Positions 19,801-31,200 of a stretch of DNA of 64,000 nt are shown here, one piece after another. The position numbers and the translations under genes are program-made. Under the pieces are notes generated by a model, which worked only from the letters and a program-made list of their open reading frames with translations, was not told the origin of the DNA and did not search any database. Position 1 is the first letter of the stretch. The number at the start of each line of letters is the position of its first letter. Origin of the DNA: a virus; the IMG/VR virus record IMGVR_UViG_3300020370_000003, positions 17,399 through 81,398 of that record; one strand, written 5' to 3'.

Positions 19801-20986
19801 GTTCTCCAGGAGAATTAGTAGGATCAGATTGATTCCATTTAATTAAATAATTTCTTTGAACTTTAATATCTTCAGGAGAAAGATAATATTGACCTGGAAC
19901 AAATGGACCAAACTCAGCAGCATCCGTTCCAAAATCAATATAAAAAATACCATTAGGGAAATATGTTACTGGTTCTGCAATTCTAAAACTAAAACCAGTA
20001 GAACCTAAAAGTACATCATCCTCAGTAAATGTATTTTTAAGATCTCTTAGATATACATGTGTAATTACTCCTAGATTATTCTTTACAATCTTTGCAATTT
20101 CTCCTCTACCATTACCTCCAATTTCATCTACTGTTCTACCAACTTCAACAACACCTAAAGTTTGATCAACATTTTCAACTTGCAACATTACATTATCAAA
20201 TTCTACCTTAATATTCCAAGTAAATTGTTGTTGCTTACCCCACTCAAAAACACCATTTTTAGAAGCGAATTCGCCAATAGTTTTACTAGACTGATAATAA
20301 TAAACTGCATTATCAACTACAGTATGATGCACACTACTATTTTTAATATGAGTATGCTTTACAGCATCTATTGTAAATCCTGGAGGTGGACTTCCATCTG
20401 GACCCCATTCTGGTGTATGAAGTAATCCACCGTTCGCTAATATACCAGTAACTTTATCTAATTGTTCTTCTCTAATACTAGGGTCTGGTACATCTTTACC
20501 ACCCCTGAATATAAATTCTTGATTAAATGGTCTATCTACTAAGTAACTTTGACCACCTGGTTCTCTTTCTTGATCTATAATAGAAGGCTTAGGACTATTA
20601 TCAGAAGTAATAGTAATCCTATCCGAGTTGGCACTAAATGTTCCTACAGTTGGAGAGTTTGGATGAGTCTGCCATATCTTATTAATATCAAATGAACTAA
20701 CAACATTAGGAGTATCCTGAGATGGAATTATTTGTAATCTTAAAGGATCGTATCCTTTACCTCTTTCTAAGACTCTAACGTGTATTATCTTACCAGATTC
20801 TTCATCAATAATAGGATACAGTAATGCTGCCTGGTCAGGTGTACCACAACCAGTAATAGTTAAACGTGGAGGATCCTCTTGAGAATATGAATCCCCTCCT
20901 TCAACTACTCTTACCGCACGAACTCCAAAAACTTCATCAAATATAGGTTCAATTACAGCACCACTTCCAGGAACAGTTCTTGCCAT
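16832..20986 (-). CDS. Virion structural protein with YHYH and cupredoxin-like domains (1384 aa)
   Basis: This is a cyanophage-type virion protein in the gp7-gp8 interval. Residues ~380-475 resemble a cupredoxin: H401 in DGHPMQF, then C455, H458 and M461 in YYYCKNHRYM match a type-1 copper ligand set. A YHYH-type signature follows at ~505-545 (SYDGYPIYGPYGYNSSG). Residues ~560-690 look like a second cupredoxin copy without Cys/His ligands (VPVDAPLALYFFAYTSAGIG). Later come several Gly-rich repeats (NGGREYSSPPTLIFEGGGGQ; DPGNGYINPPSVIF), a TRG module (DPSDTTIYVDSTDAYPGSGT, then GLTRGVNFN) and a GSVSGVRGTVVSWDPVNS module. It ends only six bases before the 408-aa gene's partner operon element, and no ATAAATA core is visible directly upstream, so it is probably co-transcribed with the 408-aa gene. 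Its role is inferred from context as a baseplate or tail appendage. Confidence 0.75.
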   Translation of the reverse strand: MARTVPGSGAVIEPIFDEVFGVRAVRVVEGGDSYSQEDPPRLTITGCGTPDQAALLYPIIDEESGKIIHVRVLERGKGYDPLRLQIIPSQDTPNVVSSFDINKIWQTHPNSPTVGTFSANSDRITITSDNSPKPSIIDQEREPGGQSYLVDRPFNQEFIFRGGKDVPDPSIREEQLDKVTGILANGGLLHTPEWGPDGSPPPGFTIDAVKHTHIKNSSVHHTVVDNAVYYYQSSKTIGEFASKNGVFEWGKQQQFTWNIKVEFDNVMLQVENVDQTLGVVEVGRTVDEIGGNGRGEIAKIVKNNLGVITHVYLRDLKNTFTEDDVLLGSTGFSFRIAEPVTYFPNGIFYIDFGTDAAEFGPFVPGQYYLSPEDIKVQRNYLIKWNQSDPTNSPGEHHTDGHPMQFSTTQDGLLNGGSLYYNSTGASAAPSTDYENELQPLFIMNEDETNRIYYYCKNHRYMSGHEGHEGYMILDPTVEAHTPTNDYYITDYYSGGASPDYSRHADGHSKILGMSYDGYPIYGPYGYNSSGSAARETSGYRLKTGAEIAGARPQITTPTTVTYAVTLANGTYNFDGSQVSFLNLLRGNTYIFQQNDASLYNNQMLLSTTEDGWHVSSTPQDSSYLYNGVGISYWLEGSEVTYAAYNSGFNAASSREIRFLVPVDAPLALYFFAYTSAGIGVRTVQDGYVMGDLVEDNIWDNQGTLDEYNGRFAVTPEYPNGTYAYFMTEDSSGNPVYPYVIGSRFYGKAIFEGDTLPQAADIFPGGAEGEIVLSAANPGQIDYIKMTKMGDNYFGPATARILGGEGSGGTGSPIVQTVTGLSLMNGGREYSSPPTLIFEGGGGQGAEGAAAVDTLGQIKNISIVDAGEYYEEPPYILITGGGGIGAKAEARIAQGSISEIVVTDPGNGYINPPSVIFTKLVNLKRKTRARQAYNSGANYLTGLVKDVDPSDTTIYVDSTDAYPGSGTVILNKETIAYTNKAPGKFSGLTRGVNFNYDQRVILDIGQNNPDGSSAYEFNVGDRVIRKVENASNKVAKVYDFNKFTRELLVTFEVDELAFIDGGRPSTEDAIVQFDAGVANSAPGGFNPHVLLDDLGGPGIVTLTVPIGLMIDKKFEDDDELDGAGDGIIDLVNTGTTFENQISLDGGMYFSLYGIEETLGGQNTTLFQVGDQIKDAAIPFKYATISAAGTLTDGVEHEALVNLFLDPSVSNNLSFGVNEIVTGSVSGVRGTVVSWDPVNSILQLKDITPYNTGDVNKGVNGYLYEFSYNTTVVDFVLQNPGTNYTAPPTLVVEDIGDITATGTINMTTAGDQVKDITLTSGGFGIVQSVDGFYALHPTVTFTPAAGDTTGTGAAAQAILGGEDAVGNSGARYRIQRIEYSTIVRSK

Positions 20987-20992
20987 ATTTTA

Positions 20993-22219
20993 TTAACCGA
21001 TTACGTTGATTACGCCATTCATAGCAGCGTGTAATGTACACTGATAATAAAGAATAGCTGGGGCATCCATAGGAACAGTCCAATAAAGAACAGCAGTTCC
21101 ACTACCAGTTTGACCAGCAGTATATGGGTTACCACTCAAACCTTGACTACTCTGTATTCTAAATGGGTGTGCAGATGCTTGAACAGTATTATCAAAAGCA
21201 TATGTCATACCCTTCATAACAGAAAGAGTTGCATCAGCAGTTGCAGATGAAAATCCAGGTCCAGCAAATGTATAGTCAGATGAACCAGAAGCATTTACTT
21301 CCCACCAAGTAATAGGACTGCGTGTAACAACCCAATTAGTACCATTATAAAATAATGAATCTCCTTGCACTAAACCACCAACATCAGTATCTGTTAAAGC
21401 AGCAAATGTGGTAGTAAGAGTTCCAGAAAAATCTACTGTTAAAGTATCACCAACAACTGTTGTTGTTATATTAGTTCCACCAGCAACTGTTAATGTATCA
21501 ACTTGACTATTAGCAGTTGTAGACCCAGTATCACCAGCAACAGTAGCAAATAAGTTTACAGAACTAACTCCAGCAGCATCATCACCTGGTTTCCATTTAG
21601 CAGCAGTTGAATCCCATTTAAGAACTTGATTATTTGTAGGAGCAACAGTAGTTGTATCAATATCTGCTAATAAATCAACACTAGAATACTCAGTAATAAG
21701 TTTTGCTCTTACATCACCAACACCACCTGTAGTAATATTAATGTTAACATATGGATTATCATCACCATCTACAGTAAAGAAAAATCCACCATAAGCTGCA
21801 GCAGAAGGTGCATTACCCAATGCTGGAAATTCATTTTTGTAACCTATTCTCGTGGGGAAGTCAAAATCTCCAGTCGCACCATCAAAAGTAGCAGTAACAC
21901 CGCCAGCAGAGATAGTAACATCTCCTGTCCCATTGGGAGCGAGAGAAATGTTTCCATTACTTGAGGATATGATAGAATTTCCATTTACATCCAGTCCTGA
22001 TGTTAAAGTTGTAAGATCTGACGGTAAGAAATTACTACCATTATAGCGGAGAACTTGACCAACAGCAGGGTTTATGACACTAAGTTGTATATTAGTACCA
22101 TTACCAATTGCGGAATATATCTCATTGAAATTGTCGTTAATCTTGTCGCCTCCACCACGCAGGGTATCCCCTGTGTTATCATTAGCTACCGTACCAAGAT
22201 TTAGTGATTGTTTGGCCAT
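20993..22219 (-). CDS. Fibre-like protein with C-terminal cupredoxin-like domain (408 aa)
   Basis: The N-terminus (LGTVANDNTGDTLRGGGDKI then NDNFNEIY) is the short anchoring motif common in cyanophage and other phage fibre proteins. The middle is Ser/Thr/Gly-rich beta sequence. Residues ~305-408 form a compact domain with H351 (ASAHPFRI) and C394, H397, M400 (YYQCTLHAAMNG), the order and approximate spacing of a type-1 copper (cupredoxin) site. The segment TVPMDAPAILYYQC parallels VPVDAPLALYFFAY in the adjacent 1384-aa protein, so the two genes share a domain. A late promoter core overlaps the stop of the giant gene immediately upstream, giving this gene its own late transcript. Whether copper is actually bound cannot be told from sequence. 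Confidence 0.75.
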   Translation of the reverse strand: MAKQSLNLGTVANDNTGDTLRGGGDKINDNFNEIYSAIGNGTNIQLSVINPAVGQVLRYNGSNFLPSDLTTLTSGLDVNGNSIISSSNGNISLAPNGTGDVTISAGGVTATFDGATGDFDFPTRIGYKNEFPALGNAPSAAAYGGFFFTVDGDDNPYVNINITTGGVGDVRAKLITEYSSVDLLADIDTTTVAPTNNQVLKWDSTAAKWKPGDDAAGVSSVNLFATVAGDTGSTTANSQVDTLTVAGGTNITTTVVGDTLTVDFSGTLTTTFAALTDTDVGGLVQGDSLFYNGTNWVVTRSPITWWEVNASGSSDYTFAGPGFSSATADATLSVMKGMTYAFDNTVQASAHPFRIQSSQGLSGNPYTAGQTGSGTAVLYWTVPMDAPAILYYQCTLHAAMNGVINVIG

Positions 22220-22239
22220 TACTCGCTACATTTTTTAGT

Positions 22240-22246
22240 TATTTAT
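22240..22246 (-). promoter_or_regulatory. T4-like late promoter overlapping the end of the giant gene
   Basis: The minus strand reads CACCATAAATAACTAAAA. The ATAAATA core overlaps the TAA stop of the 8209-aa gene and lies 20 bases upstream of the ATG of the 408-aa gene, like the other late promoters here. Confidence 0.7.
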
Positions 22247-25200
22247 GGTGTTTCAGGGTCTACTAACTCTTCACCATATTGTGAAAGGTCAGGAGCAGTC
22301 CAATCATCAGGAACTGATGTCTCAACCTCAATATTAGGATTTTGATATCCAGTACCTTGGTTATTAATAACAACTCCACCGACACCAACTAGTGCGTTAA
22401 TATCTCCTTCAAAACCAGATATAGAGTCAACTCTAACATTTGGTCTGCTTGTGTATCCAGATCCACCTGAAGTAACCTGTACACTATTAATAAATCCTGA
22501 AGTTAAATTTGCCTGTGCTTGTGCGTTCTGTCCGAACACAGAACCAAGATAGTCAAATGTAATTAGAGAGTTTGAAGACTCAATAACAGCAACCTCTCTG
22601 TCTGATGTCTCACCTTGGATGTCAATAAAGTCACCAGGTTCGATAGGTGGAATAACTTCAGCAGCATCAACGTCTGCCTCAGAACCAACGTAGGAGAATC
22701 CAACAAATGTAGAACCTACACGAGGAATCTCAGAGAAAATGATACGTGAACCAACCAATTCAAAACCAACGCCTGGTTCCTGAATAACACCGTTAAGTGA
22801 AACGATGATATTATTCTCAGGTCTGATAGTTGTGGACTGAACACCATCCGTAAGCGTTAGTGAGTAGAATACATCATTACGCTTGAGGTTGAATGACTGA
22901 CGTAAGGAGTCAAACTCGAATGAGATATCATCCAACTGTCTCAACTTACCTACGTAGAATCCTGTAAATGATGCTCCTAAATCTGGTGGTTCTGTGAACT
23001 GAATAGAATCAGAGAACGCTGTATAAGCAGAAGACGCACCAGGTGGTTGAAGAATACCATTAACAAATATAAGAAGATGTCCAGCTGGATCTGGTAGGTA
23101 CTGAGTACCATTACCAGTAGAGAGTTTGAATGTAGTTTGAACTCCATCAAATCCCTTAAATGCTCTCTTAACACGTGCGAGAAGTGGAACTTTATTTACC
23201 ACGATTGCCTTATAATCATCAGCACTGATAATTGCATCCTTAGTAACAAATGTTCCTTTGATATTACTTAGATAAACTCTCTTAAGAGTACCGCTATCAC
23301 GTATATCCTGAATTAAAGCTGAACCAGCACCAGGTGTGACAACCCTTGTAGTTACAGATGCGTAACCAACTGGGAAGTTATTTCCAACTCCATAATCACC
23401 TACGAGATCTCCATTTGTAAGAGGTGTTCCTTGGAAATCAGCAACATATAAGAAGTTGTTATCTAGATCAACTTCAGAAATTATTGCATAATTATCAAAG
23501 TCCTGTATACCACCAACAACCTTATAAAGTCTACTACCAACAGTAAATTCATTCAATCCACTAATGACTGTAATACCCAAGCGTGTATATCCAGCAGATG
23601 CGATTCTATCACCAACTGATATATCAAAACCATCAAACTTATTAACTTCAATATATTGTCTAGAAACTTCAGGATAAACAACAGAAGTTGTTTCAAATGA
23701 ACCTAATAGAGTTTCAGTATCAACTGTTAAAGTACCACCTGTATTATCAAGTACAGCAGCTTCTGTACGTATAAATTCGGTTGGAGTAGCAGTTGCACCA
23801 CTAGTGTATGCCTTAAATGGAACCGATGCCTCAAATGTACCCTTAAGGTCTATAATTTGAAGACGATCTGTAATTACACTAATCTGTCCTGTTGGTGGTA
23901 ATTGTGCTCTATCAGATTCAACTATATCAAGAGCTGCAAATGTACCAGCACTCATTATCACATCTACGTATCTGTAGTTCTCATCTTCCCATAATCCATG
24001 AACAGTTCCATTTACAGCATTATCAGATACCTTTCTAATAGTTTCACCTATCCAGAATGGTCCATCTGTTATCTCAGCATCAAATCGTAATCTCTGATAG
24101 ATGTTAACAATCTCACCTTCATTAACAGTCATAGTTTCTAATTCTGCATATGCACCACTATTAAATCCATACAAGTAATCAGAATCATTTAATCCACCAC
24201 CTAAACCAATTGGTACTTCTCTAGTTCCATATGTGTAGGTAGGCATACTAATACCATTGTTAACAGTGATATTAGTGTAGAATGTATCTAAACCTAGTTG
24301 TCCTTTTAGAATATCTAAGTTACTTCTGATACATCTAGTTACTGACTTATCGTTATAGTATGCAGAAGAGTTAGCATCAAAGTACTTAATATAACTTGCA
24401 GCAGGTGAAGGTGATGTGAGTGTATCACTTATTGCCTGACTTGCATAAGTTTCTAAAGCACTTAAAGCATAGGTCTTAACATTGTACTCAGTATCTGCGT
24501 AGAATATTTCACCAAGTTGAGAAGTGTATGGGTCAATAGTACCAACAGATAATTTAGCACCCCACATAAACATACCACTTGCACCATCACCCAAGTATGA
24601 TAAAGAATTAGTAGTATCATACATTAAGAATTGAGCACGTAATTCACTAAATCCAAAGGATATAGTTGTTGTAATATATGCTCTATACCATCCATTACCA
24701 TAAGGTACTGAACCATATGCATCACCACTTATACCACCTTGAGGTTGGAATAATGTTCCAGCAGTTCCTGTAGCAAGATCTAAGTCAAAGAATACATCTT
24801 GCTGACCAACTGTACCAGCATCCATAACAAGACCGAATCTAACTTTATTAAATTCATCTCCTTTAAAGAATACTGAGAATGTATATTGCTGATTATCATC
24901 ATCAGTAGCTGCTCCACCTTCGTCAAAACTATTGTTAGTATCATCAAACTTAATAGTTCCATCATCCCACGTATCATAAGATGTTAAACTATAGTTTCTA
25001 CTAGTATAGTGATAACCATTACTCTGATAAGCAATTAATTTTTCTGCAGTTTGTGTACCATCTGGTGCTTGTGCAAAATCATCACTAATAACAATATAAC
25101 CAGGAAGCCAATTAAATCTTATTTGCTCTGGATTTGAGAATAAGTTAGGTGCAGATACCTGACCTTGGATATTAGATTGTATATTCTTAGCAAAAGCAAT

Positions 25201-28200
25201 AGTTCTAACATTTGCTGGTTTGTTAAACCAAGTATATGGATAACCAACTCCACCCACTTTAACATTTGCTACAACACCAGAACGTGTTCCTTCTAGTCTA
25301 TCGTTTGCTTCCCAAGGAGAACCATACCATTTTCCAACAACTAAGAAACTACCTTCACTCTTATATTCAAGAACTACAGCAGATCCACCACCAGCTCTTT
25401 GACTGAATATCATCTCACCAACTTCAAAAGCACCAGTAACATTTTCAATTTCAATATTATGTGCTACTACTGTATCAGTAATATCAGTTGTAATTAAATC
25501 ATGTACTAAATTAGTAACAATGGTATTGAGCCAATCATCATACAACCAAACAGAAGAACCGAACTGCTGTGCTACAAGAGTTGTAATCTCTTCTTTATAG
25601 TAACTCTGGTTATAAAGTAAGTTCTTAGCAGCACCTCTCATTGCCAACTTACCAGGAGCAAGTATATTAAGAGCAATATCAACCAATTCTTTAAACCTAG
25701 TAACAACTGGGCTCATATCAACTGGTGTTAATCCATCTCTATATGCTTCTATAGTAGTATAGTTAAAGTTATATGCTGGAGGAACCTCATTAGAATCTTT
25801 AGTGTACAACCTATTAAGAATTGCATGCTCACCTAACCACTTCATCTGCTCAATAGCATATGTTGTTGCTAATAACTCATCTTCGATGAAGTTAATTTGC
25901 ATTGTAGTGGATAGATAATTTTCCATTGCAGCAATAGTGCTATTATTTCCACCTGTTTGTAAGTCAGAAATAATACCCAACATAATAAGAGATAGGTCAC
26001 GTTGACATGTTTGAACACCACCTGGTTCTGGATATAAGAATGCATTGTAGTAAGGACCACCTTCTGCTAATTGGAATTGGAATTCATTACTTACTAATGT
26101 TGTTATTTCATCAGCAATTGATTTTCTATTAAAGTATAATCTATCAGCAGATATTGCAAAGTCATTATTTGTAGGAGCAATGATATCATTAGCAGTTTCA
26201 ACTAAACTATCAATTGCTTCCTTAACATCAGCACAATCACCAGGAGAGACTATTCCAGCAGCAACTGCACTTACAAATGTATGTGCTTGAACATTAGTTG
26301 TAGCACCAACATTAAGTGTAATTGTTGTTGCATCAGCAGCAAGGATTTCCAAATTGCTACCAGACGCAGGGTCAGTTGATCTTGGATATGCAGCCTGAGA
26401 TGATGTAACTGCACTAACGTTAACTGTAATTGTTGTACCAGTTACAGCACTAATTGCTAGAACACCATTATTCATATCTGACGTATTAGTAGACGCAGGG
26501 TCAGTAGGACGTGGATATGGATGATTAGAAGAATGATTATCAGCATCACAAGTAAATGTAATTCCAAAATCAGCAATACTAATTGTATTACTTGTAGTCA
26601 AACTATGTGATCCAATTTCTAATTCTAAATTACCATTTGAAGGATTATATGTTGTTCCTGTTGCTGCAGTAAATGGTCCACCAGAGTCTGCAGTAATGGC
26701 ATCAGTAACACCACTTACAAAAGTATGAGTTCCTGTACCACCAGCACAACTGAATGTTAAAGAAGCATTTGCGACATTAACATATCTTCCAACTTCAAGA
26801 CTATGAGTTCCGATAGTTGCAACAAGAATACCAGTTGCAGGATCATAAGTTGCTGATGAAGCTGTAAATGTAGATGATGTTGATTGTGTAATACCCCAAT
26901 CACCAACTATAATTTTATCAGTATTATCATAAGTTAAATTACCAGTTATCGCTTGCTTCATGTAATGTGCAAGACGTAAATGTGCATATGCAGATTGGAA
27001 TAACTGTAAGCGAATATGTAAGATTACATCATTAGCACCAAGATATCTCCTAGCAACGTTAACTGTATTAAAGTTACCACCTTGTCTAAGGTCTTTAATA
27101 AATTCGGTAAGAATTAATGCTAAGTCAGTCTTACACTGTAAAGTACCATTTCCACTACCATCAGCATTTCTAGGCATATCCAGAACAAGATCTGGATATA
27201 AAGTCAACATATCATAAGATGCTTTATCTACAATAGGACCAGCATTTGCTTCTACTAGATCTGCAGCATCTTGGAATCTATACTTACCATTACTACCAAT
27301 TTGATTTGCATATATTATATCATCAGTAGAATTGTGTAATGAAACTGGGAATGTTTCTTCCAAATATGCATATACACGTCCACCAAGGAATTCATTATTT
27401 GGATCTGAAGATAATTTTGATACAGAACCAAGATGATCTATAGGTGATGGATTATTAGCATCTTCTAAAGTATCAGTAACTATATCAATTAAGTTTTCTA
27501 CAGTTGCTTGAACATCTACACAATCACCTACACTATAATCCATAACAGTAACACAATTAGTTTCTGCAGAAACAAAAGAATGCTTAGTTAAGAGCTTCTT
27601 AACTGCACCAGGGTCAGCACTTGAGAATGTGTGAGCACTTGCTGGTTGATAAGAAACATTATTGCTACTTGCATTACCAGTAAATGTATGTGCATAATCA
27701 CCACCAGTTACAACTGCTGCTCTCTTAATACAGTTAGTTGCATATGTTTTACCAGCTACGAATGTATGTGTAGTAACGTTAGTAGAAGGTGATATATCTA
27801 AAACTTGAACTTGGAAGGTATATGATGTCAATCCTGTAGATAGAACCTTCAACCACTTACCACTTGCAGGGTCAGTTGCTCTTGGATATCTGTGCTCAGT
27901 AGCATTACCGTCCTTAGTACATGTAAATGTTAATGAATTATCATCAAACTTAATATACTCACCTGCATCCATATTATGAACAACATTAGTTGTAACAGTC
28001 ATTATTCCTGTCCAACCACTATATGTTATTCCAGTTGGTGTGTACTTATCATATACTGTATAGAAAGCATGTTCTGTGGTATTACTAATAGCACCATTAG
28101 ATATATTAACAGTAACAGAAGTTGAAGTTGTGGCAGTAATAGGATGAGATTTATTATAACCCCAGTCACTTGTACGAGGATAGTAGTGAATAGTATTACC

Positions 28201-31200
28201 ACCATCTTGAGCACAAATAAATCCAAATGATTGTTTAGCAATTTTAATACCATCACCAACCTCAAGTTCATGAGCACCAATATCAATGGTCAACATTCCA
28301 GTAGTAGGATCATATGCTGTTGTTGAACCAGCTGCTAATGAAGGATTGTATCCTTTGATAGGAGACTTACCAACATTAACCTTAATCATACCATTCTGTG
28401 CTCTAACACCATTAGTTGCAGCACTTAAGAAAGCATGAGTAGAAGTATCTGAAGATATTCCTACATTAACATCAAATGTATCATTAGTCTTATTTGAAAT
28501 AGCTAACCATCTTCCACTTGAAGGGTCAGTTGCTCTTGGATACTTATGGTCCGATGTATATCCATCTAGGTTACATCTAAAAGTTAATGACTCATCAACA
28601 AGTTGGATGTAATCTCCATTATTAAGTCCATGAGCAGTCAATGTAATTGTCATTACACCTGTTGAAGGAACAAATGCAGCGTTACTAGCAGTACCTGAAC
28701 TATAATATACGTCAGTTACAGGAATTGATTTCTCAGCACCATAAGGATCTGTTGCACGTGGATATGTCTTAGTGGCAGTATTGCCATCCATATCACAAGT
28801 GAACTGTAAAGTATTATTCTGTATAACAATACTAGAACCTTTACGCATTCCATGTTGACCAATCGTTAAAGTCATATCACCTGTTGATGCATCGTAAGTA
28901 GCAGCAGATGGTGTAAATGTCTGATTAGTTCCAGGTGTACCTACATTAACTGTTATTGAAGTAGCATCTGTAGCAATAACTGGCAATTCTTTACCAGAAG
29001 TACGAACATCATGTCCAGGTCTAGGATAAGATTTAATGGACTGGTTATTGTCCATTGTACATGTAAATCTAATTGACTCATCTTCAATGATTACGAAATC
29101 ATCAGTTGTAATATCATGAGCAAGAAGGTTTATCTGTAAATTACCATTACTTGTATCGTATGTTGCAGTATCTGGATTGTATGGTTTATAATTTTTATTG
29201 AATGAAGTAGGACCAACATTAACAGTAAATGAGTTTGTATCAAACTTAGTAATTGGTAATACTTGCTTAGATGAAGGATCTGTAGTACGTGGATACGTAT
29301 GATTTGAAGCTCTATCATCATATTCACATGTCATGGTCAATCCATGATCATCAATAGCAATTGCTCTACCTTTCTTCTTAAAGCATCCACCCTTAGCACC
29401 TGTAAGAGTATGTGTATAAGCACCACCAGTTCTAATTACAGCACGAGTTAATCCATTTGTTACAGCAGATTGGAATTGGTGAGTGGTAGTATTAGAAGAA
29501 GTACCGACATTAACAACAAAGGTATCTTTAGTAACACTAGATACTTCCAAATATGTGTCGCTAGCTGGGTCAGAAGAACGTGGATATGTATGATCAGTCT
29601 GATAGTTATCTTGTAAACAACGGAATGTTATTGAACCATCGTCAAATTTAACCATGTCTCCATTTTCAAATCCATGATTAGGAACTGTTACAGTCATTAA
29701 ACCAGTTCCAGGAGTAAATGCAGCAGTAGTTATAGTGAACTTCTCACCACCAGTAACAAATTCATGTGTATAATCACCACCAACAGTAAATGCTTTATCT
29801 ACTGTTAGTCCACCCTTCCAAACGTGAGTATATTGTCCACCACACTTAATAGCATCTGCACTAGCAGATTGGAATACGTGAGTTGAAGTATTTGAAGATA
29901 TACCAACATCAACTGTAATTACACCAGTTGGTCTCTGCATACTGTTTGCAACAAAGTTTACAAAGGTATGAGTTGATGTATCACTAGACTTACCAATAAA
30001 GACATCAAATGTATTTGTCAGAACATTATCTAATGGTAACCACTCAAAGTAAGATGGGTCTGTACGTCTTGGATATGAATGGTTTGTAGCATCATCGTCT
30101 TTAGCACAAGTGAATGTTACTGCATTTTCGTCTAATCTAACCTTATCATTTGCCTTAATTAACCCATTAGCAACTGCTGATACCCATACGTGAGTTGTAT
30201 TATTAGAAATAGGTTGATCACCAAATGCACTTCCAACAGTCATACTGAAATCGTTAGCACTTGTGCGAAGAATTGGGAAGAATCTTCCACTAGCAAAATC
30301 ACTAGGTCTTGGATATGAATGGTTGGTAGAATTACCATCTTCAGCACAAGTAAAGACTAAAGAGTTATTAGCAATCTTAACCATGTCACCAGTTACAAAT
30401 CCATGATTAGCAGATGTTACAAATAGTTCACCTGTTGCTGGATTAAATGATGTACCACTTTCTGCAGTCTTTGTAGTTGGAGCAGTTAATCCATGACCAT
30501 CCATAGTTATGGTCATCATACCTGTAGTTGGATTATATGCTGCATCAGTTGGAGTATGAGTTGTAGTCTTAACATCCTGAACATAAGTTGCAGTATTGTA
30601 TGCATAGTCAGCACCACCAGGAGCATTAGAACCAGATGCACGAGGATATGTCTTATCTGTTGTCTGACCATCAAGATCGCAACGGAATGTTAATGAATCT
30701 TGCTCGATGTATACAGAATCACCAGCTCTTGTAATACCATTTTGAACACAACTTACAAATGTGTGAGTATAATCACCACCAGTAATTACAGCACCTGATA
30801 AAGATGAATGATAGTTATGAGTACCAGCATGACTAATTGCCGTATCTGGTGCTTCGTTAACGTTTACCGTAATGGTTGTTGCATCCTTAGCAGTAATATT
30901 CAATGAAGTATTGTATGCATAGTCTTGATTATCACTTGTATTAGCACCATATGATCTTGGATATGACTTCTGAGTAGAGAATCCATCTCCACCATAATCA
31001 CAAACAAATGTGATTGAATTATCTTTTAATCTTATACTAGTTCCAACTGAAAGACTATGTGTACCAATGGTAAGTACTAAGTCTCCAGATACAGGATCGT
31101 AGCTAGCATTAGAAACATCAAAGTCTAATTGTGGTGAAGTTCCTACGTTAACATCAAATGTATTATCAGTAACGTTAGAAATTAGCATCCACTCCCCAGA

